64,000 nucleotides of DNA from Deltaproteobacteria bacterium (lineage in GTDB: Bacteria; Desulfobacterota; Desulfuromonadia; Geobacterales; Geobacteraceae), in contig SBEG01000005.1 in assembly GCA_009668975.1 (NCBI GenBank), positions 124,001-188,000 on the forward strand, in the 5' to 3' direction. The notes beneath the pieces are model-generated. The model did no database searches. It saw only the letters and a program-made list of their open reading frames with translations, and was not told where the DNA came from. This document shows, in pieces, positions 1 to 8,294 of this stretch. The stretch's first letter is position 1. Every line of letters starts with the position of its first letter. A program made the translations under genes and the position numbers.

Positions 1-1
1 G

Positions 2-352
2 CTCATTATCGATGAGATCTTCTTTTCCGATAGAGAAAGCCTTGACCTCAAGGTGACCGACTTCCTGCTGCATACCATACGGGAAACAGCCGCTTCTTCA
101 GATGCGGCATACATTTTCAGAGGATTGCCTTCGGGCCACCGGACACTGGACGAGTCGAAATTGATCCGGGGATGTAAGGTTATGCGTAAGCCCGCCATGC
201 TCTGGATAAACCCCTTAGCACTTTATACAGCCAAGCTGTTCATGAAAAAGTGTTACAAAAAACTTGTGGGAATTACCTCGATTTTACCGGAGAATGTTCA
301 CTTGCCGGAACCTCAAAGAGATGTGGTTCGACAGAAAAGGACACAATGCTAG
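2..352 (+). CDS. Partial hypothetical protein, 5' end outside the window
   Basis: An open frame runs in from the left edge without a stop and ends at TGC-TAG at 350-352. The GTG at 53 is internal to it, so the start probably lies before the window. The visible 116 residues are polar at first, then carry a short basic-hydrophobic stretch (around MRKPAMLWINPLALYTAKLF) that could be amphipathic or membrane-associated. I do not recognise a family. No neighbour shares its strand closely, so context gives no function. Confidence that it is a real gene is moderate because only the C-terminal part is visible. Confidence 0.35.
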   Translation, partial: LIIDEIFFSDRESLDLKVTDFLLHTIRETAASSDAAYIFRGLPSGHRTLDESKLIRGCKVMRKPAMLWINPLALYTAKLFMKKCYKKLVGITSILPENVHLPEPQRDVVRQKRTQC

Positions 353-591
353 TCTGGACTTTAGATTTACACCACTCCCTTCCCACCACCGAGGTGAATC
401 AGGGAACCGCTCTTTGATTGTCAAATTGGCCTGAAACTACGCTACTTTTTCTCGTTTGGCATGATATAGATCCTCAATCGACACACTACTTCTAGAATCT
501 TAGCTACGACAATGGTCGGGACACCATGTAAGCGTGCGGCGGATTCGTTTTCATGCTGCTCCACGTTCTGTGAATGATGGGAGAAACTACC

Positions 592-992
592 ATGTGGTTG
601 AATAAAGTGTTTGCGCTACTATTGCTGGTGTCGGTCGCTGCCTGTGCACATACCGCGGGGGACAAAAGTCAGGAAGAGGCTTTGCTGCAAACGGCGCCAA
701 AAGCGCAGATGAACTCAGCAAATATTCACAACAAGAGTTTGACGAAATGGCGAAAGATGGCCGCGGCCCACTCATCGATTCCGAAGATATTGACGTCTTC
801 TTCTGTTCACAGGAAGCCGAGTACACACCCGATTACGTGGCCGGCACGCGATTGCATCAGTACCGGATCAACGGGGAGACGGCAACCGCAGTGATCGTCA
901 CGCCTGATCAATGGAAAACGAATTTCTCCTTTCGAAAAATCAAAGGAAACTGGCGGATTTCAGGGTACTGTCTCTACAAAGTGAGTCCCTAA
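592..992 (+). pseudogene. Frameshifted small lipoprotein
   Basis: ATG at 592 follows GGGAGA and opens with a lipoprotein signal peptide (hydrophobic LLLLVSVAAC, Cys about residue 18). The first frame then runs to 894 with an unlikely Ser/Thr/Pro-rich tail. From about 700 the -1 frame becomes protein-like (DELSKYSQQEFDEMAKDG, then a beta-rich C-terminus ending at 992). The two halves read as one polypeptide of about 133 residues if one base is missing near the AAAA run at 699-702. Either the gene is broken, or the sequence has a single-base error, or the A run slips. Function unknown; location would be the cell envelope. Confidence 0.5.
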
Positions 993-1083
993 TGGAATGT
1001 TCCCTGTCGCTTCAGCAATCCTGAGATAAGGTAGATCTAAGTCTTAAGTGCACCAGGGGGTTACTCGTAAGCCGTCCGCATTT

Positions 1084-1569
1084 CTATCTGCCCAGACTCG
1101 ACAGCACTGCATCTGGATTGTAACCGCGAATCACCGTGGAGCCGATCCGAACCACCGGGACACCACTCCCGCCCAGCTCCCGGAAGGTTTTTGCGGCGGT
1201 ACTGTCCTGTTCGATGTCATAGGCAACATACGAAATGCCTTTTTCCTTCAGGAACCGCTCCATCTTTTTGCAGTAGCCGCACCAGGATGTTCGGTACAAC
1301 TCGACGGTATTGCCACCGTAAGAAATGCTCTTTTGCGTCAAAGGCTCTTTGGACTTACGTCGCGAGGGGGCCGGGCCGGCATCAACAATGGAAATGTCGC
1401 CTGAGGACCCGGTTTGCTGGAGCTGCTTGCGGTATTTGGCCGGAACCTTGGAGATGTCATCGACAAAGTGCAACGACCCTTTACTGTCCGTGTAGCGGTA
1501 GATTTCACCTTGGGCTGTACTGGCGAAAAGTGGCAGGATAAAGGCTGCAAGTAGCAAGAAATATCTCAT
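1084..1569 (-). CDS. Periplasmic DUF4124-glutaredoxin fusion protein
   Basis: The 161-residue protein starts with a signal peptide (cleavage likely after about residue 21), followed by a DUF4124-like segment (EIYRYTDSKGSLHFVDD, residues 22-50). A glutaredoxin domain (about 87-161) has the active-site motif WCGYC (Cys97, Cys100) and the cis-proline loop GVPVVRIG. GAGGGAG lies upstream of the ATG at 1569. Glutaredoxins reduce disulfides or glutathionylated proteins; with a signal peptide this one should act outside the cytoplasm, where it may serve as a thiol-disulfide oxidoreductase. It is divergent from the broken lipoprotein on its left and followed on the same strand side by a second small lipoprotein. 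The domain calls are firm; the substrate is unknown. Confidence 0.8.
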   Translation of the reverse strand: MRYFLLLAAFILPLFASTAQGEIYRYTDSKGSLHFVDDISKVPAKYRKQLQQTGSSGDISIVDAGPAPSRRKSKEPLTQKSISYGGNTVELYRTSWCGYCKKMERFLKEKGISYVAYDIEQDSTAAKTFRELGGSGVPVVRIGSTVIRGYNPDAVLSSLGR

Positions 1570-1612
1570 ACATTACTCCCTCTGACATGACTATCGTTCA
1601 AGGAAGCTGACG

Positions 1613-1810
1613 CTACCGGCACATTCCCACATAATCACCATGGCCCAGATGGGCATCGACTGCCGCTTCATCCACGTAGATGGTTTTCTTGCCCTTGTGA
1701 CAGACAGGTACCTTGCCGCCCGCCTGAGTCGGGTTTCCCACGGAAACCACTGCGCACCCCGCACAGCAAAACATCGCACCGGAAATGATTGTCGCTCTGA
1801 TCAGATTCAT
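1613..1810 (-). CDS. Small lipoprotein with CHKGKK...HLGHGD motif
   Basis: A 65-residue protein with a lipoprotein-type signal peptide (CCAGCAVVSV; lipidated Cys about residue 15 to 19). The mature part holds VCHKGKKTIYVDEAAVDAHL followed by GHGDYVGMC. This Cys-His...His-x-His-Gly-Asp...Cys pattern recurs in many small secreted bacterial proteins of unknown role, and the conserved Cys and His residues suggest metal or disulfide chemistry. GGAGG precedes the ATG at 1810. It lies upstream of the DUF4124-glutaredoxin gene on the same strand with a gap of about 43 bp, so the two may be co-transcribed. Function is not established. Confidence 0.7.
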   Translation of the reverse strand: MNLIRATIISGAMFCCAGCAVVSVGNPTQAGGKVPVCHKGKKTIYVDEAAVDAHLGHGDYVGMCR

Positions 1811-2001
1811 GCCTGCCTCCTCGTGTGTAGATGCTCCGGCTACTCTACTTCGTCAAACAATTTTATGCAACATACGGTGCTCACTTCAGAGAGGCCTCGA
1901 AAGTCAAAAGGTCAAACCCGACTCCATACCCCCCTATGCCCGGATTTGCATTGTCCCTGAAGCAGCGCTAGAATTTAAGACTCAAGCAAAAGGAGGAATG
2001 T

Positions 2002-2502
2002 ATGAACCTTGAATCCATTACTGTCCAGGAGGCGGTTCGAAGCTCACTGCAAACCGAAAAGAATGCCATGGATTTTTACCGGCTGGGCGCCCTGAAAATG
2101 CAAGACCCCGAGTCCAGAAGGGTTTTTAAGCTCCTTGAGAGGGAAGAGCGAGAGCATGCCGGCTTCTTCTATGCTATTTACTCGGGCAGCGATATACCTT
2201 CACTGGATGCGTTTCTCGACCAGCCGCCAGATCACGAATCCGATTGGCTCTCAGAACTGAACCGGATTATCGACACCGGTTTCAACGAGCAGAAGGCGCT
2301 TGAACTGGCCATGCACAAAGAAAAGCAGCTAGAGGAAGTTCTGTCCAGGATGGCCGAAAGGATACCCGATCCGGCAGTCAAGGTAGTGTTCGAGTTGAAT
2401 ATCAGGGAAACACATAACCACTATCTGATGATCGAGTCCGAATACTCCAGGTTGATGGGGATGGTTGACGAATCGGATATGGATATCTATGTGCGTGAAT
2501 AA
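2002..2502 (+). CDS. Ferritin-like / rubrerythrin-type diiron protein
   Basis: The 166-residue all-helical protein has the spacing of a ferritin-like diiron domain: EKNAMDFYRLG (about residues 18-28), EREEREHAGFF (47-57) and a C-terminal ExxxNxRETHNHYLMIE helix (about 131-148). These Glu/His pairs are the expected iron ligands. There is no C-terminal rubredoxin Cys4 site, so it is rubrerythrin-like without the electron-donor domain. Such proteins commonly act in peroxide or iron handling in anaerobes. A strong AAAGGAGG (1989-1996) sets the start. Its last 55 bp and downstream sequence are duplicated at 8041-8286. Confidence 0.85.
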   Translation: MNLESITVQEAVRSSLQTEKNAMDFYRLGALKMQDPESRRVFKLLEREEREHAGFFYAIYSGSDIPSLDAFLDQPPDHESDWLSELNRIIDTGFNEQKALELAMHKEKQLEEVLSRMAERIPDPAVKVVFELNIRETHNHYLMIESEYSRLMGMVDESDMDIYVRE

Positions 2503-2692
2503 GGAGTGGCAGCGATCCGCCAGAACTCACGTTAATTGGGGTAGTTTCACAGCGGCATGAACTTCGGCTTCTTCGACAACCGTAAAATCGGGGTATCATG
2601 AAGTTGGGGCACTACCCTATTCCTTGATTCGGAAAAGAGGAAGTGCCCTTTTGTCTGGTTAAGTTTGCATGATTGCAATCCTGACCCAAAAT
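2448..2692 (+). repeat. Dispersed repeat R1, copy a (overlaps ferritin-like gene 3' end)
   Basis: This segment recurs almost base for base at 8041-8286, and its right half again at 6493-6612. It contains the last codons of the ferritin-like gene, a conserved block beginning TTCGACAACCGTAAAA, a hairpin (GGGCACT pairing with AGTGCCC) followed by TTTT that could terminate plus-strand transcription, and a tail AAGTTTGCAtGATTGCAATC-CTGACCCAAAAT. No transposase frame is inside. Confidence 0.85.
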
Positions 2693-2837
2693 TCCCCCTT
2701 TGTTTGTTGGTAGATATTCTCAGCGAGGCAGCAAAGTCAACTTGAAAAATGCGTCGACTTTCTTGACATCGACCGGGTGGCTGTTAAGCTAACCATTGAA
2801 ATATTAGGGTCTTAGACTGGAAGAAAGGAGTTCTCTC

Positions 2838-3125
2838 ATGGAAGACAAGGATCTCTATCGGGAAAAATTTGAAGCCAATCTCAATAAATTGAAAGCCCAG
2901 ATCGATGTCCTGGAGGCCAAAGCCGATCTGCTCAAGGCCGAGTCGAAGCTCGAGCTCAAGCAGCAGATTCAGTCCCTGCGTCAGAAACGGGACGCCATCG
3001 CCAATAAACTGGATCAACTCAAGCAGTCCAGCGGCGAGGCCTGGAAAGATATAAAGGCGGGACTGGAGTCTGCGACCAAGGAGCTGAAAGGGGCACTCGG
3101 CAAGGCAATGGATCAATTCAAATAG
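2838..3125 (+). CDS. Coiled-coil stress-response-like protein
   Basis: A 95-residue, highly charged protein with heptad-like Leu/Ile spacing over nearly its whole length (MEDKDLYREKFEANLNKLKA onward), predicted to form one long coiled coil followed by an amphipathic helix (ALGKAMDQFK). It has no signal peptide and no Cys. AAAGGAG seven bases before the ATG at 2838 sets the start. Similar small coiled-coil proteins occur beside a PLDc_N membrane miniprotein in related bacteria and are often annotated as stress-associated. Here the next gene, 49 bp downstream on the same strand, is just such a miniprotein. The molecular role is not known. Confidence 0.7.
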   Translation: MEDKDLYREKFEANLNKLKAQIDVLEAKADLLKAESKLELKQQIQSLRQKRDAIANKLDQLKQSSGEAWKDIKAGLESATKELKGALGKAMDQFK

Positions 3126-3174
3126 ATCCGCAACCGAGGCACGGTCGGACGGCCACTCCAGAAAGGATACGATC

Positions 3175-3354
3175 ATGGAAGCAATCCTTGGACTCGTTAT
3201 TTTCATTGCCGATCTCTGGGCTATCGTCAAAACCCTGCAGAGCCCTGCGTCCGCAGGGAACAAGTTGCTCTGGGTGCTGATTATTTTCCTGCTGCCGGTC
3301 ATCGGCCTGATTCTTTGGTATTTTTTGGGACCGAAAGCGGCAGGCGGCCGGTGA
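3175..3354 (+). CDS. PLDc_N-type membrane miniprotein
   Basis: A 59-residue ORF with ATG at 3175 after AAAGGA and TGA at 3352-3354. It has two hydrophobic segments (EAILGLVIFIADLWAIV and LLWVLIIFLLPVIGLILWYF) separated by a short polar loop (QSPASAGNK), ending GPKAAGGR. The LLPVIGLILWYFLGPK pattern is typical of the PLDc_N domain, the membrane anchor found at the N-terminus of cardiolipin synthases and as a standalone small protein. With no catalytic HKD domain it cannot make cardiolipin. Tight coupling to the preceding coiled-coil gene suggests a two-gene envelope or stress unit. Confidence 0.7.
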   Translation: MEAILGLVIFIADLWAIVKTLQSPASAGNKLLWVLIIFLLPVIGLILWYFLGPKAAGGR

Positions 3355-3807
3355 AGGGGACACTGTGTGATTGTAACCCCGGCAAACCGCGCTGGAACGG
3401 CCCACCTCTGTATCCAGTTTCTGCGCAGTCCTTACAATCCTGAACCTGGTTCTGCTTTCCCTCGGCAGCACGACAACTTTTGCCAGGGCTCAGCCCCCGC
3501 CTGCTGACAGTCAGATTCAGCAATCTGCTCCCCCGGTTATGCGATCCCGACGTTAAAGGCTGATGTTCGCGCGCTCTTTTACTTCTTCGCCATCGACGGG
3601 CATCTGCACGTCATACAATCGAAATATCGCAAAATTACTCCTGGTTCACATCGCTCCACATTGCCGTTATGGATGCTTGCGTTATACTTAGCGAAACTGA
3701 AGGCCCTGCACTGAGGAATCGCAGTCCAGAGCGAACACGTGCATCATTTTTTAAAACCGTAGAAATCCGCCTGTTCGCATAAATGGTAAACGGTGGGGGA
3801 TATCGTC
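3355..3807. other. Intergenic region, possible gene remnant
   Basis: No supported gene. The plus frame from about 3553 to 3782 is open but lacks a start, and encodes a protein-like stretch (NYSWFTSLHIAVMDACVILS) that could be the decayed end of a membrane or signalling protein. The ribosome binding site for the next gene (GGTGGGGGA) is at its right end. Confidence 0.3.
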
Positions 3808-5157
3808 ATGCAGACAACCACGGACATCCTTGTAATAGGCACGGGTACCGCCGGCTACACTCTGGCAATGAAATGCCGGAAAGCGGGGCGGAAGGTAACC
3901 ATCGTCGACTCCCGACCCTACGGCGGCACCTGCGCCATGCGCGGCTGCCAGCCGAAAAAGTACCTGGTGGAGGCCGCGCGGATCGCACGCATGAGCAGCC
4001 AGATGACCGGCATCGGCATCCAGACTCCCGCACGCGTTGACTGGGCGGACCTGATGAAAGCCAAGTCCGCATTCACAGATCCCGTTCCGGAGCGCACCGA
4101 AAGTACCTTTTCCAAGGCCGGTATCGAGATCTATCACGGCACGGCCCGCTTTGTTTCTCCCAGTCTGGTTCGGATCGGCGAAACAGCGACCATTGAAGCC
4201 GGCGCCGTGGTAATCGCCACGGGAGCGCGCCCGGCCCGGCTTGGAATTCCGGGCGAGGAGTTGCTCACCACCAGCGACCAGTTCCTGGAACTGGAGAGAC
4301 TGCCGAAAAGGATCCTCTTTGTCGGAGGTGGTTACATATCCATGGAATTCGCCCATGTGGCACAAGCGGTCGGCACTAAGGCAATCGTGCTTCAGCGTAG
4401 CGAGCGAATACTGAAGAGATTCGATGCCGAAGTCGTGGAGCAGCTGACGGAATTGTCCCGTACTGCAGGTATCGGCATCGTGACCGGTTTTCCCGTTTGC
4501 GGGATAGAAAGGAACGGTGGTGAGCTGATTGTCCGCGGAAGCGACGAATGCCAGGAAACCTACCGGGCAGAAATGGTCGTCCATGGCGCTGGCAGGGTGC
4601 CGGACCTGGAGTCGCTCGACCTTGAGCAGGGGGATGTGTCCCATACAAAAGACGGAGTGACCGTCAACGGGTACCTGCAGAGCAAGTCAAATCCTATCGT
4701 GTACGCCATCGGCGATGCATCCGGCACACCTTTCCCTCTTGCCACCACTGCCGACATGGAAGCCGAGGTTGCGGCGGAAAACATTCTGCACGGGAACAAG
4801 CTGGAAGCAAACTACGACGCAATCCCCACTGTCGTCTTTGCGATCCCCCCACTGGCCGCAGTCGGCATGACCGAAGAAGAGGCCGCCGCAACAACGGTCC
4901 GCTTCCGGATAAACCGCGGCAGCATGGACTCATGGCCATCATCACGGCGCATCGGCCAGACACGCTCGCTCTACAAGATCATCATCGAGGAAGAAACAGG
5001 CCGCATCCTCGGTGCCCACCTTTTGGCGCACAATGCCGAAGAGATGATCAACATCTTTGCAATGGCCATCAAGTTCGGCCTCTCCAACCGCGATCTCCAG
5101 CGTGTTCTCTGGGCGTATCCGACCTCTATTTCCGATTGTAAATACATGCTTTCCTGA
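3808..5157 (+). CDS. FAD-dependent pyridine nucleotide-disulfide oxidoreductase (Lpd/MerA-like)
   Basis: The 449-residue protein has the flavoprotein disulfide reductase layout: FAD Rossmann motif GTGTAG (residues 11-16), redox pair GGTCAMRGCQPKK (Cys42, Cys47), NAD(P) motif FVGGGYISME (about 170), the second FAD motif YAIGDASG, and a dimerisation domain. The C-terminal loop normally carrying the catalytic His-Pro-Thr is WAYPTSISD, so Tyr replaces the His base. Mercuric-reductase N- and C-terminal Cys pairs are absent. It is therefore neither a standard dihydrolipoamide dehydrogenase nor MerA, and its substrate is unknown. ATG 3808 is preferred over GTG 3793 because GGGGGA lies eight bases before it. 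It stands alone, with no lipoyl or CoA partner nearby. Confidence 0.8.
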   Translation: MQTTTDILVIGTGTAGYTLAMKCRKAGRKVTIVDSRPYGGTCAMRGCQPKKYLVEAARIARMSSQMTGIGIQTPARVDWADLMKAKSAFTDPVPERTESTFSKAGIEIYHGTARFVSPSLVRIGETATIEAGAVVIATGARPARLGIPGEELLTTSDQFLELERLPKRILFVGGGYISMEFAHVAQAVGTKAIVLQRSERILKRFDAEVVEQLTELSRTAGIGIVTGFPVCGIERNGGELIVRGSDECQETYRAEMVVHGAGRVPDLESLDLEQGDVSHTKDGVTVNGYLQSKSNPIVYAIGDASGTPFPLATTADMEAEVAAENILHGNKLEANYDAIPTVVFAIPPLAAVGMTEEEAAATTVRFRINRGSMDSWPSSRRIGQTRSLYKIIIEEETGRILGAHLLAHNAEEMINIFAMAIKFGLSNRDLQRVLWAYPTSISDCKYMLS

Positions 5158-5429
5158 TAACTTCGGGTTTCCACATTTCATGATTGAGAGGCACTACGGC
5201 AGTGGTGCTATGGACTATGACAATACCATACGGCGTGGTTCACCTGAGCTGTATGCAGGGTTACTGCAAATACATTTGTTGCGATTGATTTCTTTCCGTA
5301 TTAATGCTCAAAAGGTGACGCAGACCTCACAGAAATTCATGTTTTTTGGTAGAAATATAATAAATTGGAGATGCAAAGAGATGCGGTATTACCGGTATTT
5401 TGCGTCTAAACGAAAGGCTCTCAGGAATT

Positions 5430-6389
5430 ATGCCTACAACGAGTATGAAAACTGTATCTCTGGTTCTTGGAAGTGGTGGCGCTCGCGGACTTGCGCACAT
5501 TGGTGTTATTCATTGGCTTGAAGAAAACGGTTACAAGATATGCTCAATAGCCGGTTCCTCAATTGGTGCGGTAATAGGGGGAATTTATGCTGCTGGAAAA
5601 CTGGATGAATATGAACAATGGGTGTGTTCGATAACAAAAGTTGACATCGTTTCTTTGCTTGATCTTTCATGGGATATGAGCGGACTGGTGAGAGGCGACA
5701 AAATCATAAATACTTTGATCAATCTGGTGGGAGAGCAATTGATTGAAAATCTCCCAATTTCATATACGGCTATTGCCACAGATCTAAGAAACGAGAAAGA
5801 AATCCGGATAAATTCGGGTAGTCTCTTTGATGCCATGAGGGCGTCTTTCTCAATACCCCTTCTTTTTACTCCATTCAGCTACAAAGGAGTCGATCTTGTT
5901 GATGGAGGAATCTTAAATCCTGTGCCGATTGAACCAACGTTTGACGATAAAACAGATATTACTATTGCCGTAAATCTGGGCGGCCCGGCAGAGAGTCCAG
6001 AAAATCTGAGTGACAGCAAAATTGCTCCAACGTTCTCTTCAACTCCGTTTCATGAAAAGATCACCAGCTTTATAAACCACCTTCGACAATCCGTGACAAG
6101 CAGCGGTCATAATCGAGACTGGGGGGCGTACGATATCGCTATTGGGGCGCTTGAGGCTATGCAGAACACCATTACACGACAAAAGCTAGCTGCTTATCCA
6201 CCAGACATAGTCATAGAAATTGCCAGGAACGCATGTCAGACATTGGAATTTGACCGAGCAGCGGAGATGATCGAATTGGGACACAGAAAGGCAAAAGAGT
6301 GCTTATCTCAAGCGGCAAAGCAAGAATGGAACAGATCGGGGTCGTGCCAGGATACCTGCAATTTCGATCCTGAACCTATTGATATCTAA
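5430..6389 (+). CDS. Patatin-like phospholipase (RssA/YchK family)
   Basis: The 319-residue protein has the patatin fold signatures: oxyanion-hole loop GSGGARGLAHIG (14-25), nucleophile elbow GSSIG (Ser44), and catalytic aspartate in VDGG (Asp158). Patatins hydrolyse acyl esters of phospholipids with a Ser-Asp dyad. No signal peptide or beta-barrel domain is seen, so it is probably cytoplasmic, unlike PlpD-type secreted forms. The start is not certain: ATG 5430 follows AGGA closely; TTG 5400 and ATG 5445 are alternatives. A TATAAT at 5356-5361 could be its -10 element. Codon use is AT-richer than the neighbouring FAD gene, hinting at a different history. Single-gene unit flanked by repeats. 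Confidence 0.85.
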   Translation: MPTTSMKTVSLVLGSGGARGLAHIGVIHWLEENGYKICSIAGSSIGAVIGGIYAAGKLDEYEQWVCSITKVDIVSLLDLSWDMSGLVRGDKIINTLINLVGEQLIENLPISYTAIATDLRNEKEIRINSGSLFDAMRASFSIPLLFTPFSYKGVDLVDGGILNPVPIEPTFDDKTDITIAVNLGGPAESPENLSDSKIAPTFSSTPFHEKITSFINHLRQSVTSSGHNRDWGAYDIAIGALEAMQNTITRQKLAAYPPDIVIEIARNACQTLEFDRAAEMIELGHRKAKECLSQAAKQEWNRSGSCQDTCNFDPEPIDI

Positions 6390-6492
6390 TTGCCCTCCAT
6401 AACAGAACTATAGAACTTATTATCACAAAATCACTTCCTTGAATAATTAGATAGTTTTGCTTCGTTTTTACAGGTTTGCAGGCCTCTACCGG

Positions 6493-6612
6493 TTCGACAA
6501 CCGTAAAACCGGGGCATCATGAAGTTGGGGCACTGCCCTGTTCCTTGATTCGGAAAAGAGGAAGTGCCCTTTTGTCTGGCTAAGTTTGTATAATTGCAAT
6601 CCTGACCCAAAA
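6493..6612 (+). repeat. Dispersed repeat R1, copy b (right half)
   Basis: Matches the right half of R1 copy a: the block starting TTCGACAACCGTAAAA, the GGGCACT/AGTGCCC hairpin with following TTTT, and the tail ending CTGACCCAAAA. The left half (ferritin-gene end) is missing. The hairpin could terminate the upstream patatin transcript. Confidence 0.8.
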
Positions 6613-6710
6613 CCATGGATGTCCCCAGGATTCCCCAACCATCTGCCGTCGTATCGCTGGCTCATCACCAGTTATTTAGCGGGCAGAAGTGATCGAGGGA
6701 CTGATCAACA

Positions 6711-7673
6711 TTACGGAATAAGCACGATCTTGCCTAGCGTACTTGTCTCCAGCACCGCATGATGGGCCTCTGCGGCATCCGCCAGAGGCAGCTCCCTGCT
6801 CACCACCGGCCGCAACGTGCCGTTTTCCAGGCCGGCGACAAAAGCTGCGTGCATGCTTTTCCGCTCTTTCTCCGAGGCATTGAACAGGATCAAGCCAAGG
6901 ACTGCTGCTTCACGCGCCATGGCATTGCGAGGGTCGATCTCCACCCGGCCCCTGCTGCCGATTACGACAACACGACCGCCGGTGGCAAGGGCCAGGAGGT
7001 CATGATCAAGGTTCACGTTTGCCAGCATCTCCAGAATCACGTCCACGCCCTGATGACAGGTCAGTTCCGAGAGCGCGTCCAGATAGCCCGGCTCCTTGTG
7101 ATTGAGCACGTGATGAGCCCCCTGCGCCAGGACCAGCTCACACCCTTCGACCGATCCAGCCGTGCCGATCACCCGGAATCCCGCGGCCCGGGCAAGCTGG
7201 ACAGCCGCAAGTCCTACCCCGCCGCTGGCTCCATGAACCAGCACCGTTTCTCCCGCCAGGGTATGCGCCCTCTGGAACAGGGCACGGTACGCGGCTCCGT
7301 AGGGGACGCCGATGGCTGCCCCTTGGCTGAAACTGATCTCGTCAGGCAGAGGGTGACTTTCGAACTCACCGCAGAGAACCTGCTCGGCATAACTGCCGGA
7401 GGTTAACGACGCCAGGTACACCCGCTGATTGACCGTTCTGTGCCTGACCCCCTCACCGACCGCAACAATAATACCCGCGGCGTCGAAGCCGGGCGTATAT
7501 GGGAGTTTCAGATCGGGCCGGAACGCTCCCGCTCGAATATAGGTATCCACTGGATTGACCCCGGCAGCTTTCACCGCTACCAACACCTCTCCTGGCCCGG
7601 GAGAAAGATCTTCCAGCTGTTCCAATGTCATGACTTCGGAAGGCCCGAAGCTATAGACTCTAATCGCTTTCAT
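6711..7673 (-). CDS. NADPH:quinone reductase-like zinc-independent alcohol dehydrogenase family protein
   Basis: The 320-residue protein belongs to the medium-chain dehydrogenase superfamily, quinone oxidoreductase branch: N-terminal GroES-like domain (MKAIRVYSFGPSEVM, AAGVNPVDTYIRAG), nucleotide-binding motif VLVHGASGGVGLAAVQLA (about 148-165) and C-terminal GKIVLIP. Catalytic zinc ligands are absent, as expected in zeta-crystallin-type enzymes. The expected reaction is NADPH-dependent reduction of quinones or enones. ATG 7673 is chosen because GGTGGAAG precedes it and the family N-terminus starts there; an upstream in-frame extension to 7775 has no homologous look. It is a solitary gene convergent with the patatin gene. 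Confidence 0.85.
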   Translation of the reverse strand: MKAIRVYSFGPSEVMTLEQLEDLSPGPGEVLVAVKAAGVNPVDTYIRAGAFRPDLKLPYTPGFDAAGIIVAVGEGVRHRTVNQRVYLASLTSGSYAEQVLCGEFESHPLPDEISFSQGAAIGVPYGAAYRALFQRAHTLAGETVLVHGASGGVGLAAVQLARAAGFRVIGTAGSVEGCELVLAQGAHHVLNHKEPGYLDALSELTCHQGVDVILEMLANVNLDHDLLALATGGRVVVIGSRGRVEIDPRNAMAREAAVLGLILFNASEKERKSMHAAFVAGLENGTLRPVVSRELPLADAAEAHHAVLETSTLGKIVLIP

Positions 7674-7988
7674 CTGCTTCCACCGTCCTTTCTCGAAGTA
7701 CAATTCTCTATTAAACACTCCAGGTAGACCTAGGCGATAGCTTGTCTCACCTGAGATTATTGTACCCTTTTCCACTCCGGCATTTCCAAAAATAACGTGT
7801 ATTGAGGAGAAACCTTGGACTTCATAGGAAAGATCAAGGAAGACAGGTGGAATGGCAGCAGGAATGGGTCAATATGGGGCCAAAGTCAATATGGAGAGGA
7901 TAGCAAATTGGACCCCACTTGTTCCAAAAGAATATGAGAAGAGGGTGGATGCTGTTCATCTCCATATCGGTCAGACCCCACCGTTCCC
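7674..7988. other. Intergenic region without recognised gene
   Basis: About 315 bp upstream of the quinone reductase. A short plus-strand frame (7852-8061) exists but has no homologous look and runs into the R1 repeat. The sequence is AT-rich and may be degraded mobile DNA. No promoter is convincing. Confidence 0.3.
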
Positions 7989-8020
7989 AAGTTTGCAAGA
8001 TTGCAATCCTGACCCAAAAT
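7989..8020 (+). repeat. R1 tail fragment
   Basis: Only the last 32 bp of the R1 repeat (AAGTTTGCAAGATTGCAATC then CTGACCCAAAAT). The CTGACCCAAAATGCC unit is tandemly duplicated here, immediately before the full R1 copy c. Confidence 0.75.
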
Positions 8021-8040
8021 GCCCTGACCCAAAATGCCCT

Positions 8041-8286
8041 CAGGTTGATGGGGATGGTTGACGAATCGGATATGGATATCTATGTGCGTGAATAAGGAGT
8101 GGCAGCGATCCGCCAGAACTCACGTTAATTGGGGTAGTTTCACAGCGGCATGAACTTCGGCTTCTTCGACAACCGTAATACCGGGGCATCATGAAGTTGG
8201 GGCACTACCCTATTTCTTGATTCGGAAAAGAGGAAGTGCCCCTACTGTCTGGCTAAGTTTGCAAGATTGCAATCCTGACCCAAAAT
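8041..8286 (+). repeat. Dispersed repeat R1, copy c, with duplicated ferritin-gene 3' end
   Basis: Near-identical to 2448-2692, beginning in the same codons of the ferritin-like gene and ending at the same CTGACCCAAAAT. It ends 8 bp before the stop codon of the last gene in the Dnd operon, so it marks the left border of that locus. In this copy the hairpin is slightly longer (GGGGCACT with AGTGCCCC) but lacks the T run. Confidence 0.85.
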
Positions 8287-8294
8287 GCCTATTT

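Noticed and set aside
3751..4644. 297-residue open frame on the minus strand
   Set aside because: It lies antisense inside the FAD oxidoreductase gene; the sequence has no family likeness and no ribosome binding site.
3808..5157. Mercuric reductase
   Set aside because: No N-terminal heavy-metal domain, no C-terminal Cys pair, no other mer genes.
2448..8286. R1 repeats as a CRISPR array or insertion sequence
   Set aside because: Copies are few, unevenly spaced, without unique spacers, and contain no transposase frame.
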